From: a bacterium | Lineage (GTDB): Bacteria > Chloroflexota > Anaerolineae > Caldilineales > Caldilineaceae | DNA: 55,698 nt | Direction: 5' to 3' | NCBI GenBank assembly: GCA_016124945.1 | Contig: WGMT01000017.1 | Location: forward strand, 1 to 55,698 | Part shown: positions 1-8,446 of the stretch, piece after piece | Numbering within the stretch: the first letter of the stretch is position 1 | Layout of the letters: each line of letters begins with the position of its first letter | Notes under the pieces: model-generated | Databases searched by the model: none | Seen by the model: the letters and a program-made list of their open reading frames with translations, nothing else | What the model was told of the DNA's origin: nothing | Position numbers and translations under genes: made by a program

Positions 1-10
1 AAAGCCAACC

Positions 11-136
11 GTAGCTGCGGCAACCTGCCGCAGGACAAACTTGACCCGTCGCGCACCAATGAAAGGGCGATATGGTCGTTGTGATTGGCAACCGGTCCCG
101 TCAAGCATGACCCGCACGCAGGTTGCGTGCGGCTAC
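11..136. repeat. pair of inverted REP-like hairpins (GTAG + stem)
   Basis: Two GTAG-headed palindromes face each other. Plus-strand copy 11-34: GTAG followed by arms CTGCGG (15-20) and CCGCAG (28-33). Minus-strand copy 136-111: GTAG followed by 9-bp arms at 112-120 and 124-132. Both keep an AACCTGC core. The same layout recurs at 51.9-53.0 kb. A GTAG tetranucleotide 5' of a stem is typical of REP sequences handled by RAYT transposases; that link is inferred, and no transposase is in the window. Bases 1-198 show no convincing gene. Confidence 0.55.
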
Positions 137-198
137 GGCGACAGGTATACTCCTCTCTTGCCCCTCTCGTGCCGCCCACCACCCTGGAGACCACCCGC

Positions 199-765
199 AT
201 GCAATGGAAAAACACGGCCACCCGCTACGGCGCGGTGACCAAGATGCTGCATTGGCTGATTGCCATTTTCTTCGTCTACCAATATGTGGTGGCCACAATC
301 ATGACCCGTGTGCCGCTCGATGAGTCCTTCCTGGGCTGGTCGCAAGGGGACCTCTTCAACTGGCACAAATCCATCGGTTTGGTTATCCTGGGGATCGCGC
401 TGATCCGATTCACCTGGCGCAAGACGACGCGCCTGCCCGATTGGGCCGCCACCCTCGCCCCCTGGGAGAAGAAGCTGATCCACTGGTACGAAAACGCGCT
501 CTACACCGCCCTCTTCGTCATGCCACTCAGCGGCTACCTCTTCGTCGAAGCCGGCGGCTACGGCGTCAACTTCTTCGGCGGCGGACGGCTGCCCAGCTTC
601 CTGCCCCGCAACGAAAGCCTGGCCCTGCTCGGCGAATGGATCCACATCATCACCGGCTATGTGATCGTCGTCGTCCTCACCCTGCACATCGGCCTGGTAA
701 TCAAACATCAGCTTGTGGACAAGGACCGGCTTCTGCATCGGATGTTGCCGTTCTCGAAACAGTAG
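199..765 (+). CDS. cytochrome b561-type membrane diheme protein
   Basis: 188 residues from ATG 199. An upstream in-frame ATG at 85 would add residues encoded by the REP-like repeat, so the shorter start is preferred. About four hydrophobic segments (roughly 18-35, 58-72, 100-118, 148-168) carry four candidate heme-ligand histidines, H18, H56, H149 and H163, in the pattern of the bacterial b561/Ni-Fe-hydrogenase cytochrome b fold. Such proteins move electrons between quinones and periplasmic or cytoplasmic partners. The partner cannot be named here. The gene is followed 11 bp later by a serine hydrolase gene in the same direction, so the two are probably co-transcribed. Confidence 0.8.
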   Translation: MQWKNTATRYGAVTKMLHWLIAIFFVYQYVVATIMTRVPLDESFLGWSQGDLFNWHKSIGLVILGIALIRFTWRKTTRLPDWAATLAPWEKKLIHWYENALYTALFVMPLSGYLFVEAGGYGVNFFGGGRLPSFLPRNESLALLGEWIHIITGYVIVVVLTLHIGLVIKHQLVDKDRLLHRMLPFSKQ

Positions 766-776
766 GAGACTCACCC

Positions 777-2501
777 ATGACCCAACCCGCCTCCCCCCTC
801 GAACCCATTCGCGCTTTCTTCCAAAAACTTGCCGAGCGCAAACACGTGCCAGGACTCGCCTACGGCGTGATCGTGGACGGCGAACTCGTAGCCGCGGAGA
901 CGCTGGGCGTCGCCAACGTGGCGACCCAAGCCGCGGTGACCCCCGATTCCATTTTCCGCATCGCCTCGATGACCAAGAGCTTCGCCGCCGCCGCCATTTT
1001 GCGCCTGCGCGATGACGGTCTCCTCGCCCTCGACAATGCCGCGGCGGACTATGTCCACGAGTTGGCGGCGTGGACCTATCCCACGGCGGACGCAGTGCCC
1101 GTCACCGTGCGCCAGTTGCTGAACATGGCGGCAGGCTTTCCCGAAGACAACCCCTGGGGCGACCGTCAGCTCCACCGCACCGACGCCGAAATGGACGTGT
1201 TTTACGAGGCCGGTATGCCCTGGTCCACTGCACCGGGGACCGTCTTCGAGTACTCGAACTACGCCTACATGCTGCTGGGGCGCATCGTTACCAATGTAGC
1301 GGCGATGCCGTTTATCGACTACGTCAACCGTCATTTCCTGCAACCGCTGGGCATGCACAGCACCTTCTGGCAGGCCGAGGATGTGCCGCCAGATCGCCTT
1401 GCCCTGGGCTATCGCTGGGAAGATGAGCAGTGGAAGGATGAACCCATGCTCCCCTCCGGTGGCGACGTGGCCGCCTTCGCCGGGATCTTCACCTCGCTGA
1501 ACGACCTTGCGCGCTGGGTCGCCTTCTTTCTGGACGCCTTCCCCCCGCGCGATGACGAAGACAACGCGCCGTTGCGCCGCAGTTCCCGGCGCGAGATGCA
1601 GCAGATCGGGCGCACACATGCCCCTAGCGTCACCCCCAACGGGCTGGGCAAGCCACCACTGATGATGGCCGGCGGCTATGGCTTTGGGCTGGCCATCCTC
1701 GAAAATCCCACGTGGCACAGCGTCGGTCATGGTGGCGGATTGCCCGGCTTCGGTTCGTACATGTGCTGGGCGCCCAACCACCGTGTCGGCGTGATCGGGC
1801 TGGCGAATGTGACCTATGCGGGGATCGGCGCGGCCTGCCGTCAGGCGCTGGCGACCTTGGTGCAGTCGGGCGGCTACAAACCGACGCCGGTGACGCCGTC
1901 CTCCGCGCTGGTGGCCGCCCGCGCAGAGGTCATCGCCCTGCTCAACCAATGGGACGACGAACGCGCCGCCGTCCTCTTTGCCGACAATTTCTTCCTCGAT
2001 ATGGACCGTGAACACTGGCTTAAGGAACTGGCCGATCTGCGCACCAAACATGGCGCGCTGACACCGTCCGCTGAGTTCAAAGTGGAGAACTGGCTGCGTG
2101 GCACATGGCGCATGACCGGCGACCGTGGCTGGTGCGACCTCTTCATTAGCCTGACCCCCACCGTGCCGCCGCGGGTGCAGGCGTTGGAGATCGAGTCAAC
2201 ACTGCCGCCGTCCTCCGCCTTGCAGGCCGCGGCGGATGCCCTCGCCGCGCTCACAGCCAACCCCACGCGCCAAGGACTACGCCGTCTTTGCGCCAAAGAG
2301 GCCGACTTCGACGCCGTCTGGGATCAGGTACGGCTGGCCAATATTTTGTGTGGATCGTGCGCCATTGGCGAAGTCACTGGAGGAGATGGCAAAAAATGGG
2401 CCGGCTTCCGCTTTACCGGCCCCAAAGGGCAGGCCGATGTCACCCTGCGTGTCAACGCCCGCGGAAAATCAACCGAAATCGTATTTCAGCCCGTCCTCTA
2501 G
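777..2501 (+). CDS. serine beta-lactamase-like hydrolase (class C / PBP4* family)
   Basis: 574 residues from ATG 777, preceded by AGGAG. The open frame extends upstream to 441, but that part overlaps the cytochrome gene and is not credible. The three penicillin-recognising motifs are visible: S64-M-T-K67, Y159-S-N161 and H318-G-G. The first ~340 residues are the transpeptidase-like fold, and the last ~200 form an uncharacterised C-terminal domain. No signal peptide is seen, so the enzyme is probably cytoplasmic. Members include esterases, D-aminopeptidases and penicillin-binding hydrolases, so substrate specificity cannot be assigned and antibiotic resistance should not be assumed. Confidence 0.85.
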   Translation: MTQPASPLEPIRAFFQKLAERKHVPGLAYGVIVDGELVAAETLGVANVATQAAVTPDSIFRIASMTKSFAAAAILRLRDDGLLALDNAAADYVHELAAWTYPTADAVPVTVRQLLNMAAGFPEDNPWGDRQLHRTDAEMDVFYEAGMPWSTAPGTVFEYSNYAYMLLGRIVTNVAAMPFIDYVNRHFLQPLGMHSTFWQAEDVPPDRLALGYRWEDEQWKDEPMLPSGGDVAAFAGIFTSLNDLARWVAFFLDAFPPRDDEDNAPLRRSSRREMQQIGRTHAPSVTPNGLGKPPLMMAGGYGFGLAILENPTWHSVGHGGGLPGFGSYMCWAPNHRVGVIGLANVTYAGIGAACRQALATLVQSGGYKPTPVTPSSALVAARAEVIALLNQWDDERAAVLFADNFFLDMDREHWLKELADLRTKHGALTPSAEFKVENWLRGTWRMTGDRGWCDLFISLTPTVPPRVQALEIESTLPPSSALQAAADALAALTANPTRQGLRRLCAKEADFDAVWDQVRLANILCGSCAIGEVTGGDGKKWAGFRFTGPKGQADVTLRVNARGKSTEIVFQPVL

Positions 2502-2565
2502 GCGACGATTGACGATTTTCGATTGAGGATTTTCGATTGAGGAAACGTCGACTTGCTTCTGTTTC

Positions 2566-2715
2566 TTTGCGTTCTTTGCGCCTTTGCGGTGAACTTCTGG
2601 GCGCGGATTTCAGGATTTTCAGGAGAGCAGAATGAGATCCACAGATTTCACGGATTTCTAGAGGATTTGTTCTTAATTGCTCTGAAATCCTTTTAATCCG
2701 TGAAATCTGTGGATC
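2566..2715. repeat. intergenic palindrome with CTTTGCG words
   Basis: A run of CTTTGCG words (about 2566-2592) is followed by a long imperfect palindrome. Left arm 2636-2665 starts GATCCACAGATTTCACGG; the complementary right arm ends in GATC at 2715. The first ~21 bp pair perfectly. Related words recur at 5.9 and 8.1-8.4 kb. It lies just upstream of the PPOX gene and could act as terminator for the hydrolase gene or as a mobile palindrome. Confidence 0.6.
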
Positions 2716-2743
2716 TATTCTTCATTTTTTAAAGGAGATGATT

Positions 2744-3166
2744 GTGCCGAAGATGACACCCGATGAACTGGCCGAGTTTCTTGCGGTGGACCGTAACGCC
2801 GTGATCGCCACTGTGGGCGCGGATGGGCTGCCGCAGCAGACGCCCGTCTGGTTTGTGTACGAGGACGACACCTTCTACGTCAGCGCGCAGGAGACAACGG
2901 TGAAGGTGCGCAATTTGCGCGACAACCCGGCGGTAAGCATCTGTGTCGATGCCGGGCGCGAGGCGGCGCAGTACGTCGTTGCCAGTGGGCAGGCGCAACT
3001 CATCGCCGCCGGCGATCCCTTCCAACTGGAAATGCGCTGCCAGATTGTCCGCAAATACCATACCCATCAAGAAGCCGCCGACCGCTACATCGCCTCCATT
3101 GAGCATACCTCGTCGGCGCTCATTGTCCTCAAGCCTGAGCGGATCGTCACTGCCACGCCTGGTTGA
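2744..3166 (+). CDS. PPOX-class (pyridoxamine-phosphate-oxidase-fold) flavin/F420-binding protein
   Basis: About 140 residues. The first ATG (2738) directly abuts the ribosome binding site AAAGGAG (2731-2737), so GTG 2744, six bases downstream, is the better start; ATG 2753 is another option. The pattern VIATVGADGLPQQTPVWFV, then FYVSA, VRNLRDNPAVSICVD and a hydrophobic C-terminal strand, fits the split-barrel PPOX family. Chloroflexota and Actinobacteria members commonly bind F420 or FMN and reduce small substrates. The specific substrate is unknown. The gene stands alone, convergent with the ligase gene. Confidence 0.82.
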   Translation: MPKMTPDELAEFLAVDRNAVIATVGADGLPQQTPVWFVYEDDTFYVSAQETTVKVRNLRDNPAVSICVDAGREAAQYVVASGQAQLIAAGDPFQLEMRCQIVRKYHTHQEAADRYIASIEHTSSALIVLKPERIVTATPG

Positions 3167-3204
3167 GGAGGAGGCTGTGTTGCTCGTCGTTTTCTCGTTA
3201 ACGA

Positions 3205-4800
3205 TTACGCAACACCCTCTTCCACCATCCCCCGAATCATCTCCAACGTGTCGGCATCGGCTGGTTTTTTGTCGCGGCGCCGGCGGAGGATGCGAGGAAA
3301 GCGCACGGCGATGCCTGACTTGTGGCGGGTGGATTTCTGGATGTTTTCAAAAGCCAACTCGAAGACAAGTTCGGGCGTCACCGAGCGCACAGGACCGAAA
3401 CGCTCTTTGGTGTTTTGACGCACAAAGCGATCTACTTCGCTGATCTCTTCGTCGGTGAGGCCCGTGTAGGCTTTGGCAAAGGGCACCAACTCGTCGCCGT
3501 CCCACACGGCGAAGGTATAGTCGGTGTAGAGACCGGCGCGACGTCCACTGCCGCGTTGGGCGTAGATGAGGACGGCGTCGATGGTGTAGGGGTCGATCTT
3601 CCACTTCCACCAATCCCCGCGGCGGCGGCCAACCTGGTAGGGTGCGCTTTTGCGCTTGATCATCAAGCCTTCCACCCCAAGATCGCGCGCCCTGTCCCGT
3701 TCCTCTGCGGCCTGGGCCCAGGTGACAGGCTCAACGAGGTCTGAAAGTAAGAGGCGCGGATGATCCATCTGGTCCACCAGCGCAGCCAACTGCGCGCGCC
3801 GCCAAAACATGGGTTGTGCGCGCACGTCCTCGCCGTTCCACTCCAGCAGATCGTAGACGAGCAGCACGGCGGGGATCTCGTCCAGCAGCTTTTTGGTCAG
3901 CTTTTTGCGCCCGATACGGCGTTGGAGTTGGGCAAAAGGCATCACGCTGCCCTCTTTCCAGGGCAACACCTCACCGTCGAGGACGGTGCCGTCGGGCAGT
4001 TGGTCGCCCATGTCGGTGAGTTCGGGGAAGCGTTCGGCGATGAGTTCTTCGCCGCGACTCCAGAGGAAGGTCTGCCCGCGGCGGTGGATGAGTTGGGCGC
4101 GGATGCCGTCCCACTTGCGTTCCAGTTGCCACTCGTCCACCTCACCGAGGACGTTGGGATCGTCTTCGAGCGGGTAGGCGAGGAAAAAGGGGTAGGGGCG
4201 GCTGACGTCGGTTTCTTCGTTCTCCGCGGCGACGAGGCCGGCGTAGAATTCGGCTGTGGCGTCCCATGTGCCCATGAGCCGGTGCGCGATGACGCTTTCG
4301 TCCACCCCGCTGCTCTGGGCCAGTGCCCGTACCAGCAACCGTTGAGACACACCCACACGTAGCGCGCCGGTGATGAGCTTGTTCCACACAAAGCGTTGTC
4401 GACCGTTGAGTTCGAGCCACGCCTGTTGCAGCGCAGTGCGCTGGGTGTCGTCGTCCATGTCGCCGAGGGGGAGCAGGCGCTCCTCCACCCAGACGTGTAG
4501 CGGGGCCACTTCCTCAAATTCGGGCGACGGCAGCAGCAGTGCAATCGTCTCCGCCGAGTCGCCCACAGCGTCGTAGCACTCGCCAAAGAGCCAATCGGGA
4601 ATGTCGGCCAGTTCTCGTGCCCATTCGCGCAGCTTCGCCGCCCCAATCAACCGCTTGGGCCGTCGCCCACTCAAAAAGTAGACAGCCCACGCCGCGTCCC
4701 GGGCATCGGCCTGCGCGAAATAACGGGCCATCGCCTCGATCTTGGCGTTGGTCTTCGTGGTTTCGTCTAGGGCGGCGTAGAGTTCGGTGAAGGCGTGCAT
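3205..4800 (-). CDS. ATP-dependent DNA ligase (Lhr-associated type)
   Basis: 531 residues. The adenylation motif K229-W-D-G232 forms the lysine-AMP intermediate. Further ligase motifs are visible: FLWSRGEE, DGTVLDGEVLPW, VEGLMIKRK and WWKWK. An N-terminal alpha-helical DNA-binding domain of ~200 residues precedes the catalytic core and a C-terminal OB domain follows, the size and layout of the ~530-residue bacterial ligases often linked with Lhr helicase, a phosphoesterase and a metallo-beta-lactamase exonuclease. The exonuclease partner is present 7.6 kb away (12372-13385); Lhr and the phosphoesterase are not in the window. Likely role is DNA repair. It coexists with NAD-dependent LigA at 53302. 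Confidence 0.92.
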   Translation of the reverse strand: MHAFTELYAALDETTKTNAKIEAMARYFAQADARDAAWAVYFLSGRRPKRLIGAAKLREWARELADIPDWLFGECYDAVGDSAETIALLLPSPEFEEVAPLHVWVEERLLPLGDMDDDTQRTALQQAWLELNGRQRFVWNKLITGALRVGVSQRLLVRALAQSSGVDESVIAHRLMGTWDATAEFYAGLVAAENEETDVSRPYPFFLAYPLEDDPNVLGEVDEWQLERKWDGIRAQLIHRRGQTFLWSRGEELIAERFPELTDMGDQLPDGTVLDGEVLPWKEGSVMPFAQLQRRIGRKKLTKKLLDEIPAVLLVYDLLEWNGEDVRAQPMFWRRAQLAALVDQMDHPRLLLSDLVEPVTWAQAAEERDRARDLGVEGLMIKRKSAPYQVGRRRGDWWKWKIDPYTIDAVLIYAQRGSGRRAGLYTDYTFAVWDGDELVPFAKAYTGLTDEEISEVDRFVRQNTKERFGPVRSVTPELVFELAFENIQKSTRHKSGIAVRFPRILRRRRDKKPADADTLEMIRGMVEEGVA

Positions 4801-4803
4801 ATT

Positions 4804-4925
4804 TTGGTGATTGGGCTTGAAAACGAGATGATGGGATGATGCGATGATGGGTCTCGATAAGCATCATCGCATCATCCCAGCATCATCCTGCCTAAAGGAT
4901 CATCCCCATCACCAATCACCAATCC
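4804..4925. repeat. intergenic palindrome of GATGATGG / GGTGATTGG words
   Basis: The core is a perfect 16-bp inverted repeat, GGATGATGCGATGATG (4834-4849) with its complement at 4862-4877. It is flanked by TTGGTGATTGG-type words on the left and ATCACCAATCACCAA on the right. It fills the gap between the ligase and epimerase genes. Confidence 0.7.
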
Positions 4926-5708
4926 CTAATCACTCCTCTTCCTCCCCTCCGCCTCTGTATACCAACGTTCGCCGTTGTCGATGCCGCTGTTGAAGTAGTC
5001 GAAGGCGTTGTCTTCGGGGGTGTAGCCGACGAGTTGGCGGGTGGAGGTGATGTCGAGCCGTTTGAAGCGATTGTCGGAGACGGCGTGGAGGATGGCGTAG
5101 GGTAGGTTTTCCACGTCGATGCAGCGTGCGAAGAGCTGATTCATGTCGCGTTCGCTGATCCAGGCGCTAAGGCGGCGTCCGTCCGCCTCCATGCTGTCGG
5201 AGTTGCCGGCGTAGTTGCCCACGCGCACACACAGAGACGAAAGCCCATGCCTGGCCGAAAAATAGTGGGCGGCGGATTCGGCGAAGGCTTTGGTGACGCC
5301 GTACATGTTAACGGCTTTGGTGGGCATGTCGGGCGTGGCCTGTACGTCAAGTGGATAGCCCTCGATCAACTGGATGGTGCTGGCATACACGACACGGCGG
5401 CAGCCCTGATCGACGGCGGCTTGAAAAATGTTGAACGCGCCTTTGATGTTGTTGTCGAGCAGTGATTCGTAGAAACCCGCCGCGGGTGACGGGTCCGCCG
5501 CCAGGTGCACGATGGTGTCGATCCCTGCGCAGGCGGCGCGACAGGCTTCGAGATCGGCCACGTCGAGGCTGATCTTCTCGTGATCGCCCACGTCGCCCAT
5601 CTTTTCAATACGGCGGGCGGCAAGCCGGAACTGGTAGCGCTCTCGCGCATATTCGAAAAAGGAGAAGCCAATGCGTCCGGTGGCTCCTGTGAGTAATACA
5701 CGTTTCAT
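4926..5708 (-). CDS. NAD(P)-dependent epimerase/dehydratase, uronate-dehydrogenase-like extended SDR
   Basis: 260 residues from an ATG with a GGAGA site six bases upstream. The nucleotide-binding glycine motif TGATGRIG lies at 7-14, the HLAAD segment at 68-72, and the active site Y136-x3-K140 (YGVTK) with a preceding STIQ serine motif. Length and the PSPAAGFYESLLDNNIKG segment resemble uronate dehydrogenases, which oxidise uronic acids to lactones, but related members act on nucleotide sugars, so the substrate is tentative. The last residues are encoded close to the adjoining palindrome. Confidence 0.78.
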   Translation of the reverse strand: MKRVLLTGATGRIGFSFFEYARERYQFRLAARRIEKMGDVGDHEKISLDVADLEACRAACAGIDTIVHLAADPSPAAGFYESLLDNNIKGAFNIFQAAVDQGCRRVVYASTIQLIEGYPLDVQATPDMPTKAVNMYGVTKAFAESAAHYFSARHGLSSLCVRVGNYAGNSDSMEADGRRLSAWISERDMNQLFARCIDVENLPYAILHAVSDNRFKRLDITSTRQLVGYTPEDNAFDYFNSGIDNGERWYTEAEGRKRSD

Positions 5709-6113
5709 CTATGTCTCCATCTAGGTGTCGGGTGGGATGCCAGCAAGTTTCATCCTACCCCAAAGCCAGTTGATTGGACAAAGCGAAACCGAGTGTGTGG
5801 CTTGGTAGGCAGTTTTCCGGTTCGCCGGTTCTTGCCCAATCGTCGGGACGCGGTATGATCAAATTCTTTCACAACTTAACAGTTCACCGCAAAGGCGCAA
5901 AGGACGCAAAGTTCAGAGAAGCTTTTTCAGAACAAGGACACGGATTTCAGGATTTTCAAAGCCACCACGAAGTCAACACAAAGACTTAATTGACTGTCTT
6001 TCCTTCCTGTAAATCCAAAAATCCGTGTCCTCTTCTCTCTCTTTATCTTCTTTATCTTCTTTGCTTCTTTGCTTCTTTGCGGTGAGTAAAACGTCAACGT
6101 ACAAGGAGCGATC
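5709..6113. repeat. 405-bp gene-free gap with palindromic repeats
   Basis: No coding region is seen. The gap holds tandem GCAAAGG/CGCAAAG words (about 5887-5911) and their complement near 6061-6085. It also has an inverted repeat with 13-bp perfect arms AGGACACGGATTT (5935-5947) and complement 6019-6031, plus a pyrimidine-rich TTTATCTTCTTTGCTTC tract (6035-6080). An AAGGAG site before 6114 belongs to the next gene. It is related to the 2.6 and 8.1-8.4 kb palindromes. Confidence 0.6.
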
Positions 6114-8102
6114 ATGCGTTCGATTCAGGCGGAAGATCTGTACCAGTTGCAGTCGGTCAACGATCCGCAGATGTCGCCCGACGGGCAGCAGGTGATCTAC
6201 GTGCAGCAGCGCGTCGACCGCAAGAGCGAAAAGAAATTCACCAACCTGTGGATCGTCCCCAGTGCCGGGGGGATGCCGCGGCAATTCACCTACGGCGATT
6301 GGCGCGATTCGCTCCCTCGCTGGTCGCCGGACGGCAGCCGGATCGCGTTTCTGTCCACGCGCAAAGACGAGAAACAGGCGCAGATCTACTTGATCCCCGC
6401 GCATGGGGGCGAAGCGCGCCAACTCACCAACCTGCAAGGATCAGTGAACAGCCTCTCCTGGTCGCCCGACGGCACGCGCCTGCTCATCGAATTCCGCTGC
6501 AAGGACGCAGACGCAATCGAGCGGGAACAGGACGAAGATAAAAAGAAGTTGGGCGTCGTCGCTCGCCACATCACCCGCCTGCGCTACAAATCCGACGGCG
6601 TGGGCTTTCTGCCCCAGGAACGCACCCACCTCTGGATCGTCGACGCTGGCAGCGGCACCGCCATCCAGTTGACCGAAGGCGACGTCCACGACGAGGTGTG
6701 GGCCAGTTGGTCGCCCGACGGCACGCACATCGTCTACGTCTCCAACACCAGCGACGAGCCGGATCGCGACATCCACGCCGACGAGATCTTTGTAATCCCA
6801 GCAGCGGGGGGGGCAGCACAGCGCATTGACACGTTTACCGGCTTCAAGTCGTCGCCCGTCTTCTCGCCCGACGGTCGCTGGATCGCATTTGTCGGCGGCG
6901 AAAGCAAGGATCGCTTCTGGCACGGCGGCGATCTCTGGCGCGTCCCCGCCGACGGCAGCGGACCAGTGCAGAATCTGACAGCTCAGTACGACATTGTGGT
7001 GGGCAGCGTCACCCTGAGCGATGTGGCCGGCTACAGCCGCGACGTGCAGCCTGTCTGGTCGCCCGACGGCGCGACCCTCTTCGTGCAAATTTCGCGCCAC
7101 GGCAGCACCACGTTACACACCCTGGACGTAGCCACCGGTGAACTCTCTACACTGTTGGATGGTCCCGGCGCGGTGGGGGAATTCACCTTTGATACGGCGC
7201 GTAGCCGGCTGGTCTATGTCCACACCACGCCTACTGAACCGGGGGATCTGTGGACCTGTGCCGTCAACGATGGCGCATCGCAGCGGCTGACGGCTGTCAA
7301 TGACGGGTGGCTCAACGACGTCCAATTCGGCGGCTGCGAAGAGGTTTGGATCGAAGGCCCACAGACAAAGCTCCAAGGCTGGATCATGACGCCGCCCGAC
7401 TTTGATCCGGGGCAGCGCTACCCCGCCATCCTCGAGATCCACGGCGGGCCGATGTTACAGTATGGCTTCAGCTTTATGATGGAATTTCACTACCTTGCCG
7501 CGCAGGGCTATGTCGTCTTCTTCACCAACCCGCGTGGATCACAAGGGTATGGACAGGTGTTTGTGGACGCCAACTACAACGATTTCGGCGGGAAAGCCTA
7601 TGAGGACTTGATGGCGTGGACCGATCACGTGGCCGCGCTTCCCTACGTCAATGAGACACGTCTTGGCGTTACCGGTGGCAGCTACGGCGGCTACATGACC
7701 AACTGGATCATCGGCCATACGGATCGGTTTGCCGCCGCCGTCACCCAGCGCAGCCTGACCAATCTCACCAGCTTCAACGGCTCCAGCGACATCTGGATTT
7801 TCCAGCAGATGTTCGGCGGCAAACCGGCCTGGGAAAGCCTCGACGATTACTGGCGACAGTCGCCCATTGCCTACGTGGGCAACATGGTCACCCCTACCCT
7901 GGTGATCCACAGCGAACAGGATCTGCGCGTCGCCATCGAACAGGGCGAACAGCTCTTCGTCGCCCTGAAGCTTAAAGGCGTAGACACGGAAATGGTGCGC
8001 TTCCCCGAAGAATCACACGGCCTCTCGCGCAGTGGCCGCACAGATCGGCGGATTGTGCGGCTTGGTCATATTTTGCGTTGGTTTGAGCGATACCTGAATT
8101 GA
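6114..8102 (+). CDS. S9-family acylaminoacyl/dipeptidyl peptidase
   Basis: 662 residues with AAGGAG six bases before the ATG. The N-terminal two thirds carry repeated W-SPDG blades (SPDGQQV, WSPDGSRIAF, WSPDGTRL, WSPDGTHI, FSPDGRWIAF, WSPDGATLF), a beta-propeller of the PD40 type. The C-terminal alpha/beta-hydrolase domain has GGSYGGYM with nucleophile S523, D603 in HSEQD and H635 in SHGLS. The family removes acylated or unacylated N-terminal residues from peptides. No signal peptide is visible, so it is probably cytoplasmic. An 8-G run lies at 6806-6813. The gene is flanked on both sides by palindromic repeats. Confidence 0.92.
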   Translation: MRSIQAEDLYQLQSVNDPQMSPDGQQVIYVQQRVDRKSEKKFTNLWIVPSAGGMPRQFTYGDWRDSLPRWSPDGSRIAFLSTRKDEKQAQIYLIPAHGGEARQLTNLQGSVNSLSWSPDGTRLLIEFRCKDADAIEREQDEDKKKLGVVARHITRLRYKSDGVGFLPQERTHLWIVDAGSGTAIQLTEGDVHDEVWASWSPDGTHIVYVSNTSDEPDRDIHADEIFVIPAAGGAAQRIDTFTGFKSSPVFSPDGRWIAFVGGESKDRFWHGGDLWRVPADGSGPVQNLTAQYDIVVGSVTLSDVAGYSRDVQPVWSPDGATLFVQISRHGSTTLHTLDVATGELSTLLDGPGAVGEFTFDTARSRLVYVHTTPTEPGDLWTCAVNDGASQRLTAVNDGWLNDVQFGGCEEVWIEGPQTKLQGWIMTPPDFDPGQRYPAILEIHGGPMLQYGFSFMMEFHYLAAQGYVVFFTNPRGSQGYGQVFVDANYNDFGGKAYEDLMAWTDHVAALPYVNETRLGVTGGSYGGYMTNWIIGHTDRFAAAVTQRSLTNLTSFNGSSDIWIFQQMFGGKPAWESLDDYWRQSPIAYVGNMVTPTLVIHSEQDLRVAIEQGEQLFVALKLKGVDTEMVRFPEESHGLSRSGRTDRRIVRLGHILRWFERYLN

Positions 8103-8129
8103 TTGCTTCTGTAGTTGCTGATTTTTCTT

Positions 8130-8409
8130 GTGGACACGGATTGGAAACAACACGGATTTTTCGGAACTGATCTACGAAAATCCACAAACGAACACGAAGA
8201 AAAACAGACACGAAGAAAAACAGACACGAAGAAAAACAGAAGAGATGCGCAGATTTCACCGATGCAAAGGATTTTCAGCGGGATTTGGATTCAACTTTCC
8301 TCTGAATCCTGAAAATCCGTGCAATCCGTGGATGTTTCTTTTCTCTTCTTCGTGTGCCTACGTGGATCAAATCTGTGAAAAATCTGTGTTCTTTCCAATC
8401 CGTGTCCAC
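8130..8409. repeat. 280-bp nested palindrome with a 16-bp tandem triplication
   Basis: The outer arms are a perfect 18-bp inverted repeat, GTGGACACGGATTGGAAA (8130-8147) with complement 8392-8409. The inner parts CACGGATTTTTC and GATCTACG are also mirrored imperfectly. Inside, the 16-bp unit ACACGAAGAAAAACAG is repeated three times without interruption (8192-8239). No gene is seen in 8103-8446. The element ends just before the Shine-Dalgarno of the next gene. Confidence 0.75.
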
Positions 8410-8446
8410 AACCCTCTGCACAAAGCCAGCCGAAAGGAGACGATCC

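Noticed and set aside
771..2051. 426-codon minus-strand open frame
   Set aside because: Shadow of the serine hydrolase gene, whose three active-site motifs are intact.
777..2501. antibiotic-resistance beta-lactamase
   Set aside because: The fold motifs match, but there is no signal peptide and the extra C-terminal domain fits esterase/peptidase-type relatives; resistance cannot be claimed.
2566..2592. second GEMM riboswitch suggested by GCAAAG words
   Set aside because: The words are simple tandem repeats; the GAAA tetraloop stem and GGGCCTA segment are absent here and at 5.89 kb.
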